Counted from the stretch's first letter, positions 35,845-44,651 are shown. The stretch: DNA of 46,002 nucleotides from Petrachloros mirabilis ULC683 (GCF_009939295.1 NZ_WVIC01000035.1:1-46002), one strand, 5' to 3'. Notes: generated from the sequence alone by a model not told the origin. A program made the numbers and translations.

Positions 35845-36047
35845 GGCTACGGTGTACACACATCTCTGGATAAACCCATTTCGCTCTGCATTAGCCCCCC
35901 CGACCCCCCCTCGCGCAGCGTGCCCGCAGGGCGTAATTCTGGGGGGAGATCAACAAAAACTGGGACTATTTCCCCCCAGAATTGGGGGGCTAGGGGGGCG
36001 AGTGCAAGGATTTTGAATTTTGGCAAGACTTGTGTGTACACGGTAGC
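35845..36047 (-). repeat. Repeat family A, copy 5 (inverted orientation)
   Basis: Begins CTACGGTGTACACACATCTC and ends GACTTGTGTGTACACGGTAG, so it is reversed relative to copies 1-4. The flanks CGGTTTCAGG are perfectly duplicated (10 bp). One hairpin arm carries the GC-rich short repeat CCTCGCGCAGCGTGCCCGCA-GGGCG, as copy 3 does. The next gene starts 26 bases later. Confidence 0.9.
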
Positions 36048-36073
36048 GGTTTCAGGGCATCGTAGAGCATAAG

Positions 36074-38236
36074 GTGAAGGCCACGCACGCCTCCTTACTA
36101 CAGCGCTATGGGTCAATAAATCCAGTGCCAAATCAGCCATTATGGATTACGGGACCCGTTCGATCGGGTAAGACCCAGGCGTTGGTCGAGGCTATTGTCC
36201 AGAATGCAAAGCAGCAGGTAAGCCATGCCCGTATTCCCCCCACTCCGATTTTTTTAGGGTTTGCTGTGAATGGTGACAATCGGGTGCAATTGCTGGATCG
36301 GATTGTGACGCGGCTACCCAGGGCTGTCTCTGTGCAAACCACAACGCCCCTGGCTTTTTTTGAATCTGAAGTGATCTTGTACTGGCCTTTGCTACTAAAA
36401 CTGTTTCCAGAGGGGCAACTCTTGGCTCAGTTTCCCCTGCGCTTGCGTCCTGAGACTGAGCAGTTTTGGGCCACAGCTCTTTGGGATAGCACCATGATTG
36501 AGGAGCTGAACTCAGTGGAGCGACTGCCTGCTGAACGCTGGATTCGGCGCGTTTTGGATGTGGGGCAGTTGGCAGCCTTTGGGGGGATTCCCCTAGAGGC
36601 CCTTCCAGAGCGATTTGCTGAGGGGTTTGCTCCGGTGCATCAACATCCAGAAACCTGGGATCTCTTGGTCAGGTTGCTGGAGCAGTGGCGGCAGTGGTGT
36701 TGGGCTCAAGGCCTACTGACCTATGGCTTGCTGACGGAACTATACGGGCAGCATTTGTTGCCCCACCCCCAATATCAGGCTCAGCTTTGCCAGCGGTTTC
36801 AGGGCATTTTTGCCGATGATGTGGACAGTTACCCTGCGATCGCACGCACCCTATTTGAGCACCTGCTGGTCGCCGGCCTCACCGGTGCCTTTACCTACAA
36901 CCCCGAAGGCGCAATTCGGCTGGGATTAGGAGCCGATCCTCAAGCTCTGACACATCTGAGCCAGCGATGTGAGCAAGTGCCACTCCCTGAGCCTAGGCAT
37001 CAGCACTTAGCACCTCAGATCTTGATCGATGTTGCCGCTCAGGTCACCCCACTAGAACCCTTCCCAGGGTCAGCCTTACAGCGCATCACAACTTACTCTC
37101 GTGCCCAACTTTTACGACAGGTTGCCGAAACCATCGTGCAAGCCGTGCGAGTAGGACAGGTTCAGCCCCAAGACATCGCCATCATTGGCCCTGGGTTAGA
37201 CACCTTAGCTCGGTATACCCTCATTGATATTCTCACCCAACGGGGCATTGCTGTTTCCTCACTCAAAGATCAGCGTCCCCTAGTCAGTACCGCCTTGGTT
37301 CGCGCCCTGCTGACGCTTTTAGCCCTGGTCTATCCCGGACTCGGGCGCTGGGTCAACGTGGAGCAAATTGCCGAAATGCTCGTGGTGTTGACCTTGCCAC
37401 CGCCCCGCTCCGAGACCGTCCTGATCCGAGAAAGCCCCATTGATCCAGTGCGGGCAGGATTGCTCGCTGATCATTGTTTTCGACCCCATCCCGAGCATCC
37501 CGAGTTGCTGCCGATCACAGCCTTTCCCCGATGGGATCGCCTGGGCTATGGTGTCGCAACAGCCTACGATAAACTGCGAGACTGGGTTACCCAACAGCGC
37601 AGTGCCCTGACCCCTGCTAGCTATCTCACCCTTAGCCCTGTGTTTGTCTTAGATCGTGCCATTCAGCACTTTTGTGCCCCCGTTTGGCTCAGCGATGACC
37701 AATTGGCAGCGCTCCGGGAACTGATTGAAACCGCACAGCACTTCTGGGTTGTGCAAGATCGCCTCGGGTCTACGAACCTAGGGGAGAGTGTTGGACAATT
37801 GATTCAACTGCTGCGCCAAGGAACCCTGACTGCCAACCCCTTTCCCCTCCAGAGCAGCTCAACTCCCCATCCGGCAGTGATGATTGCCACAACCTTTCAG
37901 TACCGAACAGCCCGGTTGAACCATCGCTGGCACTTTTGGCTGGATGTGGGTTCCCCCCTATGGCAAGGGGGGGGTGCCGTGGAGTTGTGGGGTGCCCCTT
38001 TATTGATGCAGCAGGCAGGACAGCCACAAACTGCATCCTTGATCCTAGAGCGAGATCAAGCCCAACTGCAGCGGCTGATACATGACTTGCTTCGCCGGGT
38101 GCAAGAACGGGCGTATCTCTGTCACAGCACGCTCTCTGTTGGTGGGCAAGAACAAGTTGGCCCCCTGTTGCCCCTACTAGATGCTGCGGTCGATGCCGAT
38201 TTAGCTGTCGGGCTTCACTGGGAAAAGAAATTGTGA
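36074..38236 (+). CDS. Cyanobacterial recombinase-like NTPase (AddB/UvrD-like)
   Basis: A 720-residue protein with an N-terminal Walker A, WITGPVRSGKTQALVEAI (about residues 24-41), near PIFLGFAVNGDNRVQLLDRI. Later regions resemble the helicase/nuclease-like subunits AddB/RecC: FQGIFADDVDSYPAIARTLF (Walker B-like ADDVD), RAQLLRQVAETIVQAVRVGQ, PQDIAIIGPGLDTLARYTLI and DILTQRGIAVSSLKDQRPLV. No C-terminal iron-sulfur nuclease cysteines are seen. The family is annotated as recombinase-like in cyanobacteria; a role in DNA repair is inference. The start is GTG 36074; no better codon exists. Repeat A copy 5 lies directly upstream. Confidence 0.8.
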   Translation: MKATHASLLQRYGSINPVPNQPLWITGPVRSGKTQALVEAIVQNAKQQVSHARIPPTPIFLGFAVNGDNRVQLLDRIVTRLPRAVSVQTTTPLAFFESEVILYWPLLLKLFPEGQLLAQFPLRLRPETEQFWATALWDSTMIEELNSVERLPAERWIRRVLDVGQLAAFGGIPLEALPERFAEGFAPVHQHPETWDLLVRLLEQWRQWCWAQGLLTYGLLTELYGQHLLPHPQYQAQLCQRFQGIFADDVDSYPAIARTLFEHLLVAGLTGAFTYNPEGAIRLGLGADPQALTHLSQRCEQVPLPEPRHQHLAPQILIDVAAQVTPLEPFPGSALQRITTYSRAQLLRQVAETIVQAVRVGQVQPQDIAIIGPGLDTLARYTLIDILTQRGIAVSSLKDQRPLVSTALVRALLTLLALVYPGLGRWVNVEQIAEMLVVLTLPPPRSETVLIRESPIDPVRAGLLADHCFRPHPEHPELLPITAFPRWDRLGYGVATAYDKLRDWVTQQRSALTPASYLTLSPVFVLDRAIQHFCAPVWLSDDQLAALRELIETAQHFWVVQDRLGSTNLGESVGQLIQLLRQGTLTANPFPLQSSSTPHPAVMIATTFQYRTARLNHRWHFWLDVGSPLWQGGGAVELWGAPLLMQQAGQPQTASLILERDQAQLQRLIHDLLRRVQERAYLCHSTLSVGGQEQVGPLLPLLDAAVDADLAVGLHWEKKL

Positions 38237-38472
38237 CAATATGTCCAACTTTACCCTTTTTCTGTTCAACTAGAATAGGAGTTCTCCTCTGACTTTGATC
38301 CACAAACAACCCTGTTTGTCTAAGTCATAGACCTGGGTTATCCCAGGACTCCTGACATACTTTACTTTGCGCAATTCCTGATCTTAAACTAGATTACTTA
38401 TAGTCCTGCTCAAAATCCTAAGAGTTAGAAGATGTTTGACATTCACTCGGTGTTTATTAGTGGAGACTTAAA

Positions 38473-39249
38473 ATGGCTTCAATAAAGAAATATGTAGCGG
38501 AGCTCATTGGCACTTTCTGGCTAGTTCTCGGGGGGTGTGGCAGTGCTGTTCTAGCAGCAGCCTTTACTGGTGTTGATAGCCCCACAGGAGAAACATGGGT
38601 TTTCCCCCTGGGAATTGGTTTGGTGGGGGTGTCTTTGGCCTTTGGCCTGACAGTATTGACCATGGCCTATGCAATTGGTCACATCTCCGGCTGTCACCTC
38701 AATCCCGCCGTTTCGTTTGGCCTGTGGGCTGGCAAGCGATTCCCGGCCTCAGAATTGCTGCCCTATATTGTGTCTCAAGTGATTGGTGCAATTCTGGGTG
38801 CGGGTCTGGTCTACTTGATTGCCAGTGGACAGGCAGGCTTCGAGTTAACTGGGTCAAACCCCCTGGCCACCAATGGATTTGGTGAACACTCTCCCGGTGA
38901 ATACCCACTGCTGACCTGTCTGATCACAGAAGTGGTGATGACCTTCATGTTTTTGCTGATTATTTTGGGCTCGACCGATGTCCGTGCCCCCAAGGGGCTA
39001 GCTCCTGTGGCGATTGGGCTAGGGTTAACCTTGATTCACTTGATTAGTATCCCGGTGACGAATACCTCTGTAAATCCTGCTCGCAGCACTGGCCCTGCCA
39101 TTTTTGCTGGGGCTGAGCTGTTTAGTCAGGTCTGGCTATTTTGGGTGGCTCCCATTGTGGGGGCACTCCTGGCCGGGTGGCTGTATGCGTCGGTATTCGC
39201 AGAAGATGCGGTTCAGCCCGTGACTCTAGATCCTGTAAACCAGCCTTAA
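38473..39249 (+). CDS. aqpZ: Aquaporin Z
   Basis: A 258-residue water channel with six helices and two NPA loops: [11 protein letters not shown] (NPA 77-79) and [13 protein letters not shown] (NPA 201-203). The selectivity-filter Arg204 follows the second NPA, and His190 sits in TLIHLISIP, consistent with a strict water channel of the AqpZ type. The loop with [20 protein letters not shown] is as in E. coli AqpZ. ATG 38473 is preceded by GTGGAGACTTAAA. A 236-base gap upstream probably holds its promoter. Confidence 0.96.
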   Translation: MASIKKYVAELIGTFWLVLGGCGSAVLAAAFTGVDSPTGETWVFPLGIGLVGVSLAFGLTVLTMAYAIGHISGCHLNPAVSFGLWAGKRFPASELLPYIVSQVIGAILGAGLVYLIASGQAGFELTGSNPLATNGFGEHSPGEYPLLTCLITEVVMTFMFLLIILGSTDVRAPKGLAPVAIGLGLTLIHLISIPVTNTSVNPARSTGPAIFAGAELFSQVWLFWVAPIVGALLAGWLYASVFAEDAVQPVTLDPVNQP

Positions 39250-39344
39250 TTAAAGGGGTTGGGTTAGGCTTCTGTTTCATGAGCTGATTGACTGACAAAA
39301 CTCGAACCGCCCTCACCCCAACCCCTCTCCCGCTCTGGGCTACG

Positions 39345-39672
39345 GTGTACACACATCTCTAGGTAAACCCATTCCACCCTGCATTAGCCCCCCCGACCCC
39401 CCAAGTTTGGGGGGAGATCAACAAAAATTGGGACTATATTCCCCCCAAACTTGGGGGGCTAGGGGGGCGAGCGCAAAGATTTTGAATCTTTGCAAGACGT
39501 GAGTTCGACAGCTCTCGTCTGCCCTCACCCCAACCCCTCTCCCAATCCTGGGAGAGGGGCTAAAACGTTGAATTTCTGCTCTGTTCCCCCTCTCCCAATG
39601 TTGGGAGAGGGGGCTAGGGGGTGAGGGCGGATAAGTCGTCGAACTCACGTTTGCAAGACTTGTGTGTACACC
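39345..39672 (-). repeat. Repeat family A, copy 6, with a nested insertion
   Basis: Outer ends CTACGGTGTACACACATCTC and GACTTGTGTGTACACCGTAG are perfect inverted tips. The flanks CCCGCTCTGGG are duplicated (11 bp). The family core (CCCCCCAAGTTTGGGGGG etc.) is followed by a second element at 39498-39649, so the copy is longer than usual (about 328 bases). The insertion target is part of an older CCTCACCCC..CTCTCCC repeat, whose remnants lie at 39307-39344 and 39673-39760. Confidence 0.9.
39498..39649. repeat. 152-bp inverted-ended element nested in repeat A copy 6
   Basis: Perfect 12-base inverted ends CGTGAGTTCGAC and GTCGAACTCACG. The 9-base TTTGCAAGA is duplicated exactly at 39489-39497 and 39650-39658. 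The interior is two hairpins of the CCCTCTCCCAATnnTGGGAGAGGG kind. It has no gene, so it is a non-autonomous element. Removing it restores a standard family A copy. Confidence 0.92.
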
Positions 39673-39823
39673 GTAGCCCGCTCTGGGGGAGAGAGACTTC
39701 AAGCCCAGTTCCCAACCCCTTCTTCTCCCTTGTTGGGACAAAGGGCTAGGGGATGAGGGCAAGTCTTTTCAGGTATATCAGGTTGAGGTTGTACTCTCAG
39801 TTCAGGTCTCGCGGATTCTCAGT

Positions 39824-40300
39824 ATGACTGGCTCAACACTTGTGTTTACTCTGATGGCGATCGCCAGCTTAGCCCTCGCCCTCGTTGGTCTGAGTGTCTG
39901 GATTATTAATCTGGTGTGGCTACAGCGCAAGCTAGCCTTACTGAAGCGAGGAATCACTGTGCCCGGAACCATTGCTAAAGTGCGGTGGACATCATCTGCC
40001 ACCCAAGCCTCCAACAGCCAGGGGGGCTACCTCCTTGCCAAAACTACGGTGCGCTACACCACCTTAACGGGAGAAGAACTTCGGCAACCCCTGCGAGCAC
40101 AAAACAACTATCGCCTGTGGCGAGAAGGGGAAGCAGTGACCGTTGTCTATAATCCTGACCAGCCTAGGCAAATTGTGATCCGCTCCTTTCTGAGTCTGTG
40201 GATGAGTCATATCATTATGGGTTTGGTGGGCAGCGGCTTTTTATTGGGCAGTTTTCTGGTTTTCTTGGGCACCCTGGCCTTTCGAGCCATTATTGACTAA
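39824..40300 (+). CDS. DUF3592 membrane protein
   Basis: A 158-residue protein with two membrane helices (residues about 8-33 and 128-152) flanking a beta-rich soluble domain: GITVPGTIAKVRWTSSATQA, LLAKTTVRYTTLTGEELRQP and YRLWREGEAVTVVYNPDQPR. The VTVVYNPDxP motif is diagnostic of DUF3592. Function is unknown. It begins with ATG 39824 just downstream of the repeat cluster. Confidence 0.88.
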   Translation: MTGSTLVFTLMAIASLALALVGLSVWIINLVWLQRKLALLKRGITVPGTIAKVRWTSSATQASNSQGGYLLAKTTVRYTTLTGEELRQPLRAQNNYRLWREGEAVTVVYNPDQPRQIVIRSFLSLWMSHIIMGLVGSGFLLGSFLVFLGTLAFRAIID

Positions 40301-40375
40301 AGTCAGTCGGGTAAATCACCCAGGCATTTCAATAAACGCCTCCATGGCTGGTGAACCAAAGACCAAGTAATACAC

Positions 40376-40834
40376 CTACTTAACTGATGCCGGATCTCGC
40401 ACACAGAAAAACCAGATCCATCCAACCAGAAACACCTGCATGGGAACTCGAAATAGTAGATAGATGGGGCCAGCGGCATGGCCACCCAAGTCTACAGCGT
40501 TGAGTGCTGCATAGATATTGGCAGGGAAAACTGCAATCAGAAATGCGATCGCTAGTATTCCAGTGATGGGAATGGTCTGAGACCAAAGAAAGCCCGTCGC
40601 CAGAGCAATTTCGATTAAACCGGTGGCATAGATAATGCCGTATCGAAAGGGAACAAATGCTGGCAGCATCGCCACCATGTCATCGGCTAGGCCAAAATGG
40701 CTGATGCCAGCAAAGGTAAACATGGTGGCGATGGCAATATGGCCACAGGTACGATAGGTGGTCGGCTTTGACAGAATTTGCTTTGACAATACTGCGATCG
40801 CAAAGGTTGCTAGCAGGACAATTAAAACAGCCAT
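40376..40834 (-). CDS. DoxX-like membrane protein
   Basis: A 152-residue protein with four hydrophobic helices. GHIAIATMFTFAGISHFGLA, MVAMLPAFVPFRYGIIYATG, LIEIALATGFLW and FPANIYAALNAVDLGGHAAG, GPIYLLFRVPMQVFLVGWIW fit the DoxX/DoxD-like family. NIYAALN and the final RxPxQ helix are typical of this branch. No reaction is known for it. It is followed on the same strand by nothing, and preceded by DUF6463 and DHFR-like genes 33 and 436 bases upstream, which may form one transcript. Confidence 0.85.
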   Translation of the reverse strand: MAVLIVLLATFAIAVLSKQILSKPTTYRTCGHIAIATMFTFAGISHFGLADDMVAMLPAFVPFRYGIIYATGLIEIALATGFLWSQTIPITGILAIAFLIAVFPANIYAALNAVDLGGHAAGPIYLLFRVPMQVFLVGWIWFFCVRDPASVK

Positions 40835-40867
40835 AGCTCATTCAAGGGCATGTCAGTTCATCGGTTA

Positions 40868-41257
40868 CTAGTCTAGCGAGGCAGCTTTAGCTCGGGCAGC
40901 TACCAGTATGTTAGTGGCGACAGGCAGTACCAGCCAGAAGCCAGTATCTAGATCTAGCCCAATACCGAAAAGGGCGATCGCCAGCAGTCCCCATCCAGCA
41001 AAGGCTGGCAGAGGGCGGCTGAGATGGTGTTCAACCCAATAGCACAGGCAGCCATAGAGCATCAGCAAAAATCCAGAAATCAGGAACCAGTAGTACCCCC
41101 AGATGCGAAGTGAGTCAGGTTTGACGGCATCGACCACACCTGAACTGGCAATTTCCTGCCAGATGCCGTCGAACCCGAACAGCCCTGGCGCGATCAAGCC
41201 GAGCAGGCTGTGCAGCAGAGCGATCGCAATAATGGCCAGTCCGTTGATCTTTTCCAT
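40868..41257 (-). CDS. DUF6463-like four-helix membrane protein
   Basis: A 129-residue membrane protein: MEKINGLAIIAIALLHSLLG, FDGIWQEIASSGVVDAV, LRIWGYYWFLISGFLLMLYG and FAGWGLLAIALFGIGLDLDT, GFWLVLPVATNILVAARA. The pattern HxxxG..W..I...G, then the WF..G....L.G helix, recalls DUF6463. The start is ATG 41257 with GGAG eight bases upstream; the earlier in-frame codon overlaps the DHFR-like gene. It is 13 bases from the end of that gene and probably co-transcribed. Confidence 0.75.
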   Translation of the reverse strand: MEKINGLAIIAIALLHSLLGLIAPGLFGFDGIWQEIASSGVVDAVKPDSLRIWGYYWFLISGFLLMLYGCLCYWVEHHLSRPLPAFAGWGLLAIALFGIGLDLDTGFWLVLPVATNILVAARAKAASLD

Positions 41258-41270
41258 GGGTTTGCTCCAT

Positions 41271-41822
41271 TTATTGGCCTGGAACGCTATAATGCAATTC
41301 CACAAAATCGTGTCCATAGGGCTTCGCTGATAGCAGTTTCAGCGGTGGGTCTATTCTGCGGGGAAACAGGGGGGCACCGCCGTCCAGGGTAACAGAGGCC
41401 ACCGACACCACCAGTTCATCTAGCAGCCCACAATCGTAGAACTGGCCCGCTAGGTCGCCGCCGCCGACAATCCAGAGGTTTTTGTCTCCGGCGGCGCTCG
41501 CCATGTCTTTGTGAATGGGTCTCACATCGCCGCTGACAAAGCGCACGTCTGCCTCAGCGATGATGGGCAACTGTCGGGAGGTAAAGACCCAGGTGGGGGT
41601 GCGATAGGGCCAGGGTTTGGGGTCGTCTACCTCGGTACCAAAGTCGTGGTCGTAGATCCATTGGTAGGTGGTGGAGCCCATGGCAATCGCCCCTACCCCC
41701 TCCAGAAAGGCATCAAAGGTATTCGGCTCTAGCTCGCCAAACTGAAACAGCCAATCAAGGGAATTGTGTTCATCGGCAATGAAGCCGTCCAGGCTAGTGG
41801 CCGTGTAATAAATGGTTGCCAT
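41271..41822 (-). CDS. Dihydrofolate reductase-like/RibD C-terminal protein
   Basis: A 183-residue DHFR-fold protein: MATIYYTATSLDGFIADEHN, SLDWLFQFG, AIAMGSTTYQWIYDHD, WVFTSRQLPIIAEADVRFVS, KNLWIVGGGDLAGQFYDCGL and LDELVVSVASVTLDGGAPLF. It is a short RibD-C-like reductase related in fold, but not closely in sequence, to the gene at 26219. An attC-like site lies ahead of it on the same strand, as for the accessory genes at 25.6 kb. The substrate is unknown. Confidence 0.92.
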   Translation of the reverse strand: MATIYYTATSLDGFIADEHNSLDWLFQFGELEPNTFDAFLEGVGAIAMGSTTYQWIYDHDFGTEVDDPKPWPYRTPTWVFTSRQLPIIAEADVRFVSGDVRPIHKDMASAAGDKNLWIVGGGDLAGQFYDCGLLDELVVSVASVTLDGGAPLFPRRIDPPLKLLSAKPYGHDFVELHYSVPGQ

Positions 41823-41902
41823 AACGCCTCAGTTGCAGCTCTAGGAACGGTTAAAATGGCTAGGCATCGGCGTTGATGGACGGGTTGAAGTTTTGATTAA
41901 AT

Positions 41903-41992
41903 GTACCCTCGTTCCCAATCACCCGCCGCAAAAAAACTAGAACGTTCAGTAGATAACCCTTTGGCGGTCAGGTGCATTGGGGTTGTTTAAGC
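41903..41992 (-). other. attC-like imperfect inverted repeat (minus orientation)
   Basis: On the minus strand the site reads GCTTAAACAACCCCAATGCA-CCTGACCGCC ... TTGCGGCGGGTGATTGGGAA-CGAGGGTAC. It shares AACAACCCCAATGCACC and GCGGCGGGTGA with the site at 25503-25593, but its R' end (ACGAGGG) is decayed from GTTRRRY. It lies between the DUF4926 gene (upstream on that strand) and the DHFR-like gene. Confidence 0.5.
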
Positions 41993-42038
41993 TGCCCCGA
42001 TGCTGTCTTTCAATCTTCACTGCTAAAACTCACAATTC

Positions 42039-42365
42039 TCAAGCACTTTCCTGCTCGGCTTTATCTTTCTGTAAGAGAAACTCAAGGTACTCTTCGAGTT
42101 GCAGCAGTCTCATTTGAGAGAGTTGACGTAATTTGGCTAAAATTGCTTCTTCTTGCTGCCACTGACTAACGAAAATAATCTGCGAAGCCGCTACCTCAAC
42201 CGTTATGTGAGGAACATCAAAACCTTCCAAACTATACCCATCCTCTTCTCCTTCAGGCATAGGATAGTGCTCTACAATGGTTGCGATATCTCCCCGTTTG
42301 AGGTGATGTTTTGGTAAGTCTTCAACTAGGGAAACTTGGGAAAATAGGGGATACTGCACCTTCAT
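42039..42365 (-). CDS. DUF4926-like protein (small TA-type partner)
   Basis: A 108-residue protein. The N-terminal ~60 residues (PLFSQVSLVEDLPKHHLKRG, DIATIVEHYP, YSLEGFDVPHITVEVAASQI) match DUF4926, a small beta-barrel often encoded after DUF6883-type genes. A charged helical tail (ILAKLRQLSQMRLLQLEEYL) extends it. The ATG overlaps the stop of the DUF6883 gene by four bases (ATGA), so translation is coupled. Function is unknown; the pair has toxin-antitoxin-like organisation. Confidence 0.8.
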   Translation of the reverse strand: MKVQYPLFSQVSLVEDLPKHHLKRGDIATIVEHYPMPEGEEDGYSLEGFDVPHITVEVAASQIIFVSQWQQEEAILAKLRQLSQMRLLQLEEYLEFLLQKDKAEQESA

Positions 42366-42694
42366 TGATTCTCTCCTTTATCTGGCACTAAAGTCACAAA
42401 TTTGGTTGTACCGTTTGTAACCATCCATATGGTCAAGGTACTGAGTTCAACTCCATTAGTTCCTCGAAAACGCGCACGGATGAAATACTTCTTACCATAG
42501 CTGTTGGTTTCAATAAGTTCAGCGGGTTGTGTCAAGACTTCAGTTCGTAGGTCTTGTTCAAGTTGCTGCCAATTGTCTAACGTATATCCCGCCTGAGCCA
42601 AAAATTTGGATTTGTCATCTTTTGACAATAGAACAAGCAAGTACTTGGTCAGTTTTTCTTCTGCAATTGTCGCTTCCTGCGGTAGAAATACCAT
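42362..42694 (-). CDS. DUF6883-like protein (TA-type partner)
   Basis: A 110-residue protein: MVFLPQEATIAEEKLTKYLL, SKFLAQAGYTLDNWQQLEQD, TNSYGKKYFIRARFRGTNGV, LSTLTIWMVTNGTTKFVTLV and P at the end. The KxxxYLL..KxKxxFL..GY..ENW..L pattern is that of DUF6883, which is usually followed by DUF4926 as here. It is annotated as a hypothetical toxin-like domain in many bacteria. It is intact. AT-rich codons contrast with the flanking core genes. Confidence 0.82.
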   Translation of the reverse strand: MVFLPQEATIAEEKLTKYLLVLLSKDDKSKFLAQAGYTLDNWQQLEQDLRTEVLTQPAELIETNSYGKKYFIRARFRGTNGVELSTLTIWMVTNGTTKFVTLVPDKGENQ

Positions 42695-42848
42695 TGGCTA
42701 GTAACGAGAGTCAGAGATTTAGATGTTGAATCTATTCTACTCTGGAATGCCAATGAGCTAGCTACTTGAAAGAACACTGGCATTGCTAACGGCAATTGTT
42801 CTATCCCTCTTTTGTCACTCTAAGCAGAGAGAATCTGAGCTCTACACT

Positions 42849-42956
42849 TATAGCGGTTTACAGATTAATGGAGTACATGGGGCGCAGGGGGCAGTACCCC
42901 CTGCGTGGGGGTTCCACCCCCACACCCAGTACCTCACTCAGGTGAGAACCGCTATA
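42849..42956 (+). repeat. 108-bp inverted-ended repeat B, copy 2
   Basis: Same length and ends as copy 1 at 383 (TATAGCGGTT...AACCGCTATA, here perfect 10-base inverted tips). It abuts repeat C copy 2 with no spacer. No gene is coded; the 64-codon frame through it is only a translation of the repeat. Confidence 0.9.
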
Positions 42957-43046
42957 TTCGTTCTATGGAGCCTATAACACCGTCGTTGTAGGAACGAGAT
43001 TTTGGCATTACAAATTTTCTCCCATGAAAGTGACAAAAGAGGGATA
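42956..43046. repeat. 91-bp repeat C, copy 2
   Basis: Gap-free alignment to 26912-27002. Adjacent to repeat B copy 2 on its left. The remaining bases to 43270 hold a third, truncated repeat B start and otherwise nothing I can identify. Confidence 0.85.
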
Positions 43047-43130
43047 CGATAAGCTAATCGACATTTAAATTTCCAAGGCGATCCCCTTACAACAAAGGCT
43101 CCAGAGCGATCATCATGCAATTTAGATGCT

Positions 43131-43151
43131 TATAGCGGTTTACAGATCAAT
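43131..43151 (+). repeat. Truncated third copy of repeat B (left end only)
   Basis: TATAGCGGTTTACAGATCAA matches the first 20 bases of copy 1, after which the similarity stops. Confidence 0.7.
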
Positions 43152-43270
43152 CGTGTCGATGCGGACATAGACTGCGCCGTTGTTCTCAGTTCTTGGTTTG
43201 GACACTGTCAAAAATCTCCCCTGACAAACCCGAGAGATATAGGGAAACAAGCGATGCTCAATGGGGCAGC

Positions 43271-44650
43271 CTAGTACTTGATTGAGTCATGGCGAGCCGT
43301 GAGGCAATGAAACCGCCAGACAAAGATGACTCCCGCCACGGCAACTCCCAGGGATTGTCCTATCCACAACCCCACCCCGCCCAGACCCAGTTGAAACCCC
43401 AGCCAATAGCCACTGGGCAGACCTACGCCCCAAAACGCTAGCCCGCTCAGCATCATGGGCATGCGAGCATCTTGAAGCCCGTGGAGTGCGCCCATGGCCA
43501 CCCGCTGAATGCCATCTAGCAGTTGGACGATCGCCGCAACCACGAGCATGGGCACAGCCAGAGCCAGGACATTGAGGTTCTCTGGCCTGCGAATATCCAG
43601 ATAGACCCCAATCACCTGCTGACGAAAGAGCAGCAGTGCGATCGCACTCACCCCCATGAAGAGCGCCACACAGGCAATACCGACATAGCCTGCCCGGCGT
43701 GTGCCCTTAACGTCATACTGGCCAAACCACTGCCCCACCCGGGCGGTGACGGCGTAGGCCATCCCCAGCGGCACCATGTAAAGCACCACAGCGGTTTGAT
43801 AGACAGTCTGGTGGGCGGCTAAGATTTCGGTGCCCAAGCTGCCCATCATCAGGGTGACGGCGGCAAATAAGCCATATTCCAGGGCGATGGTGACGGCGAT
43901 CGCAACACCAATTGTGGTCAACCGGCGTAAAATTTGCGGCCTGATCTGGTGCAGATTTCGCAGCAGTCGATAGTGCTTGAGTTGCGGGTGCTTCAGGGTG
44001 TAGACCAAAAACAGCAAAAACATCAGCCAAAAACTCAGCCCACTGGCTAGGCCCAGACCCGCTAACTCCATGCGAGGCAAGCCGAACTTGCCGAACCCCA
44101 ATGCATAGTTACCCAGAATGTTAAACAGAGTGCCAATGACCACAATGACCGTCACAATATGAGCCTGGGAAAGCGCCGATACGTAGCCTCTCAGCATGGC
44201 AAACCCCAGAGCCGGAACGATTCCCCAGGCGATGAAGTATAGATAGGGCTGCGCCAAGGCAACGATCTCGGCGGGCTGGCGCAAGAATTGGAGAGCCATA
44301 TCGAGGTGGGCGATCGCTACCATCAGCGGCAGGCCCAGCAACAGCGCCAGCCAGAGCCCCTGGCGGGCGATCTGCTCAATTTGGCTTTTGCGACCGGCTC
44401 CATAGGCTTCCGCCACCAGCGGGCTTACCGCCATCACCACCCCACCCGAAACATTGAGCAGCAGTTGAAAGGTGGTTGCGGCCAATCCACCGGCGGCCAG
44501 GCTTTCGGCACCCAGATGGCCCATCATAATCGTGTCTACAAAGCCAGTGGCCGCCTGGGCTACTTGGGCACTGGCCAGGGGAACCGCAATCTTGAGAAAT
44601 TCACGGCTCTCTGTGCCCCACGGCGATTTAACCAATGCTTTTGTGATCAT
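43271..44650 (-). CDS. MATE-family multidrug/solute exporter
   Basis: A 459-residue transporter with twelve helices in two halves: REFLKIAVPLASAQVAQAAT, GFVDTIMMGHLGAESLAAGG (the usual MATE D-x-x-M-x-G), and MAVSPLVAEAYGAGRKSQIE. The second half has GTEILAAHQTVYQTAVVLYM, VPLGMAYAVTARVGQWFGQY and GALHGLQDARMPM. It is the NorM-like branch, using Na+ or H+ to expel cationic compounds. The ATG (44650) is one base from an 18-bp hairpin, and its AAAGG ribosome site lies in the hairpin arm. The AraC-type gene is divergent and may control it. Confidence 0.93.
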   Translation of the reverse strand: MITKALVKSPWGTESREFLKIAVPLASAQVAQAATGFVDTIMMGHLGAESLAAGGLAATTFQLLLNVSGGVVMAVSPLVAEAYGAGRKSQIEQIARQGLWLALLLGLPLMVAIAHLDMALQFLRQPAEIVALAQPYLYFIAWGIVPALGFAMLRGYVSALSQAHIVTVIVVIGTLFNILGNYALGFGKFGLPRMELAGLGLASGLSFWLMFLLFLVYTLKHPQLKHYRLLRNLHQIRPQILRRLTTIGVAIAVTIALEYGLFAAVTLMMGSLGTEILAAHQTVYQTAVVLYMVPLGMAYAVTARVGQWFGQYDVKGTRRAGYVGIACVALFMGVSAIALLLFRQQVIGVYLDIRRPENLNVLALAVPMLVVAAIVQLLDGIQRVAMGALHGLQDARMPMMLSGLAFWGVGLPSGYWLGFQLGLGGVGLWIGQSLGVAVAGVIFVWRFHCLTARHDSIKY

Positions 44651-44651
44651 G

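Noticed and set aside
39418-39762. Minus-strand 114-codon frame in the nested repeats
   Set aside because: It is made entirely of repeat translation (PLSQ..ERG) with no protein-family pattern.
42783-42977. 64-codon frame across repeat B copy 2
   Set aside because: It is a translation of the repeat itself, with the same peptide as the false N-terminus at 380.
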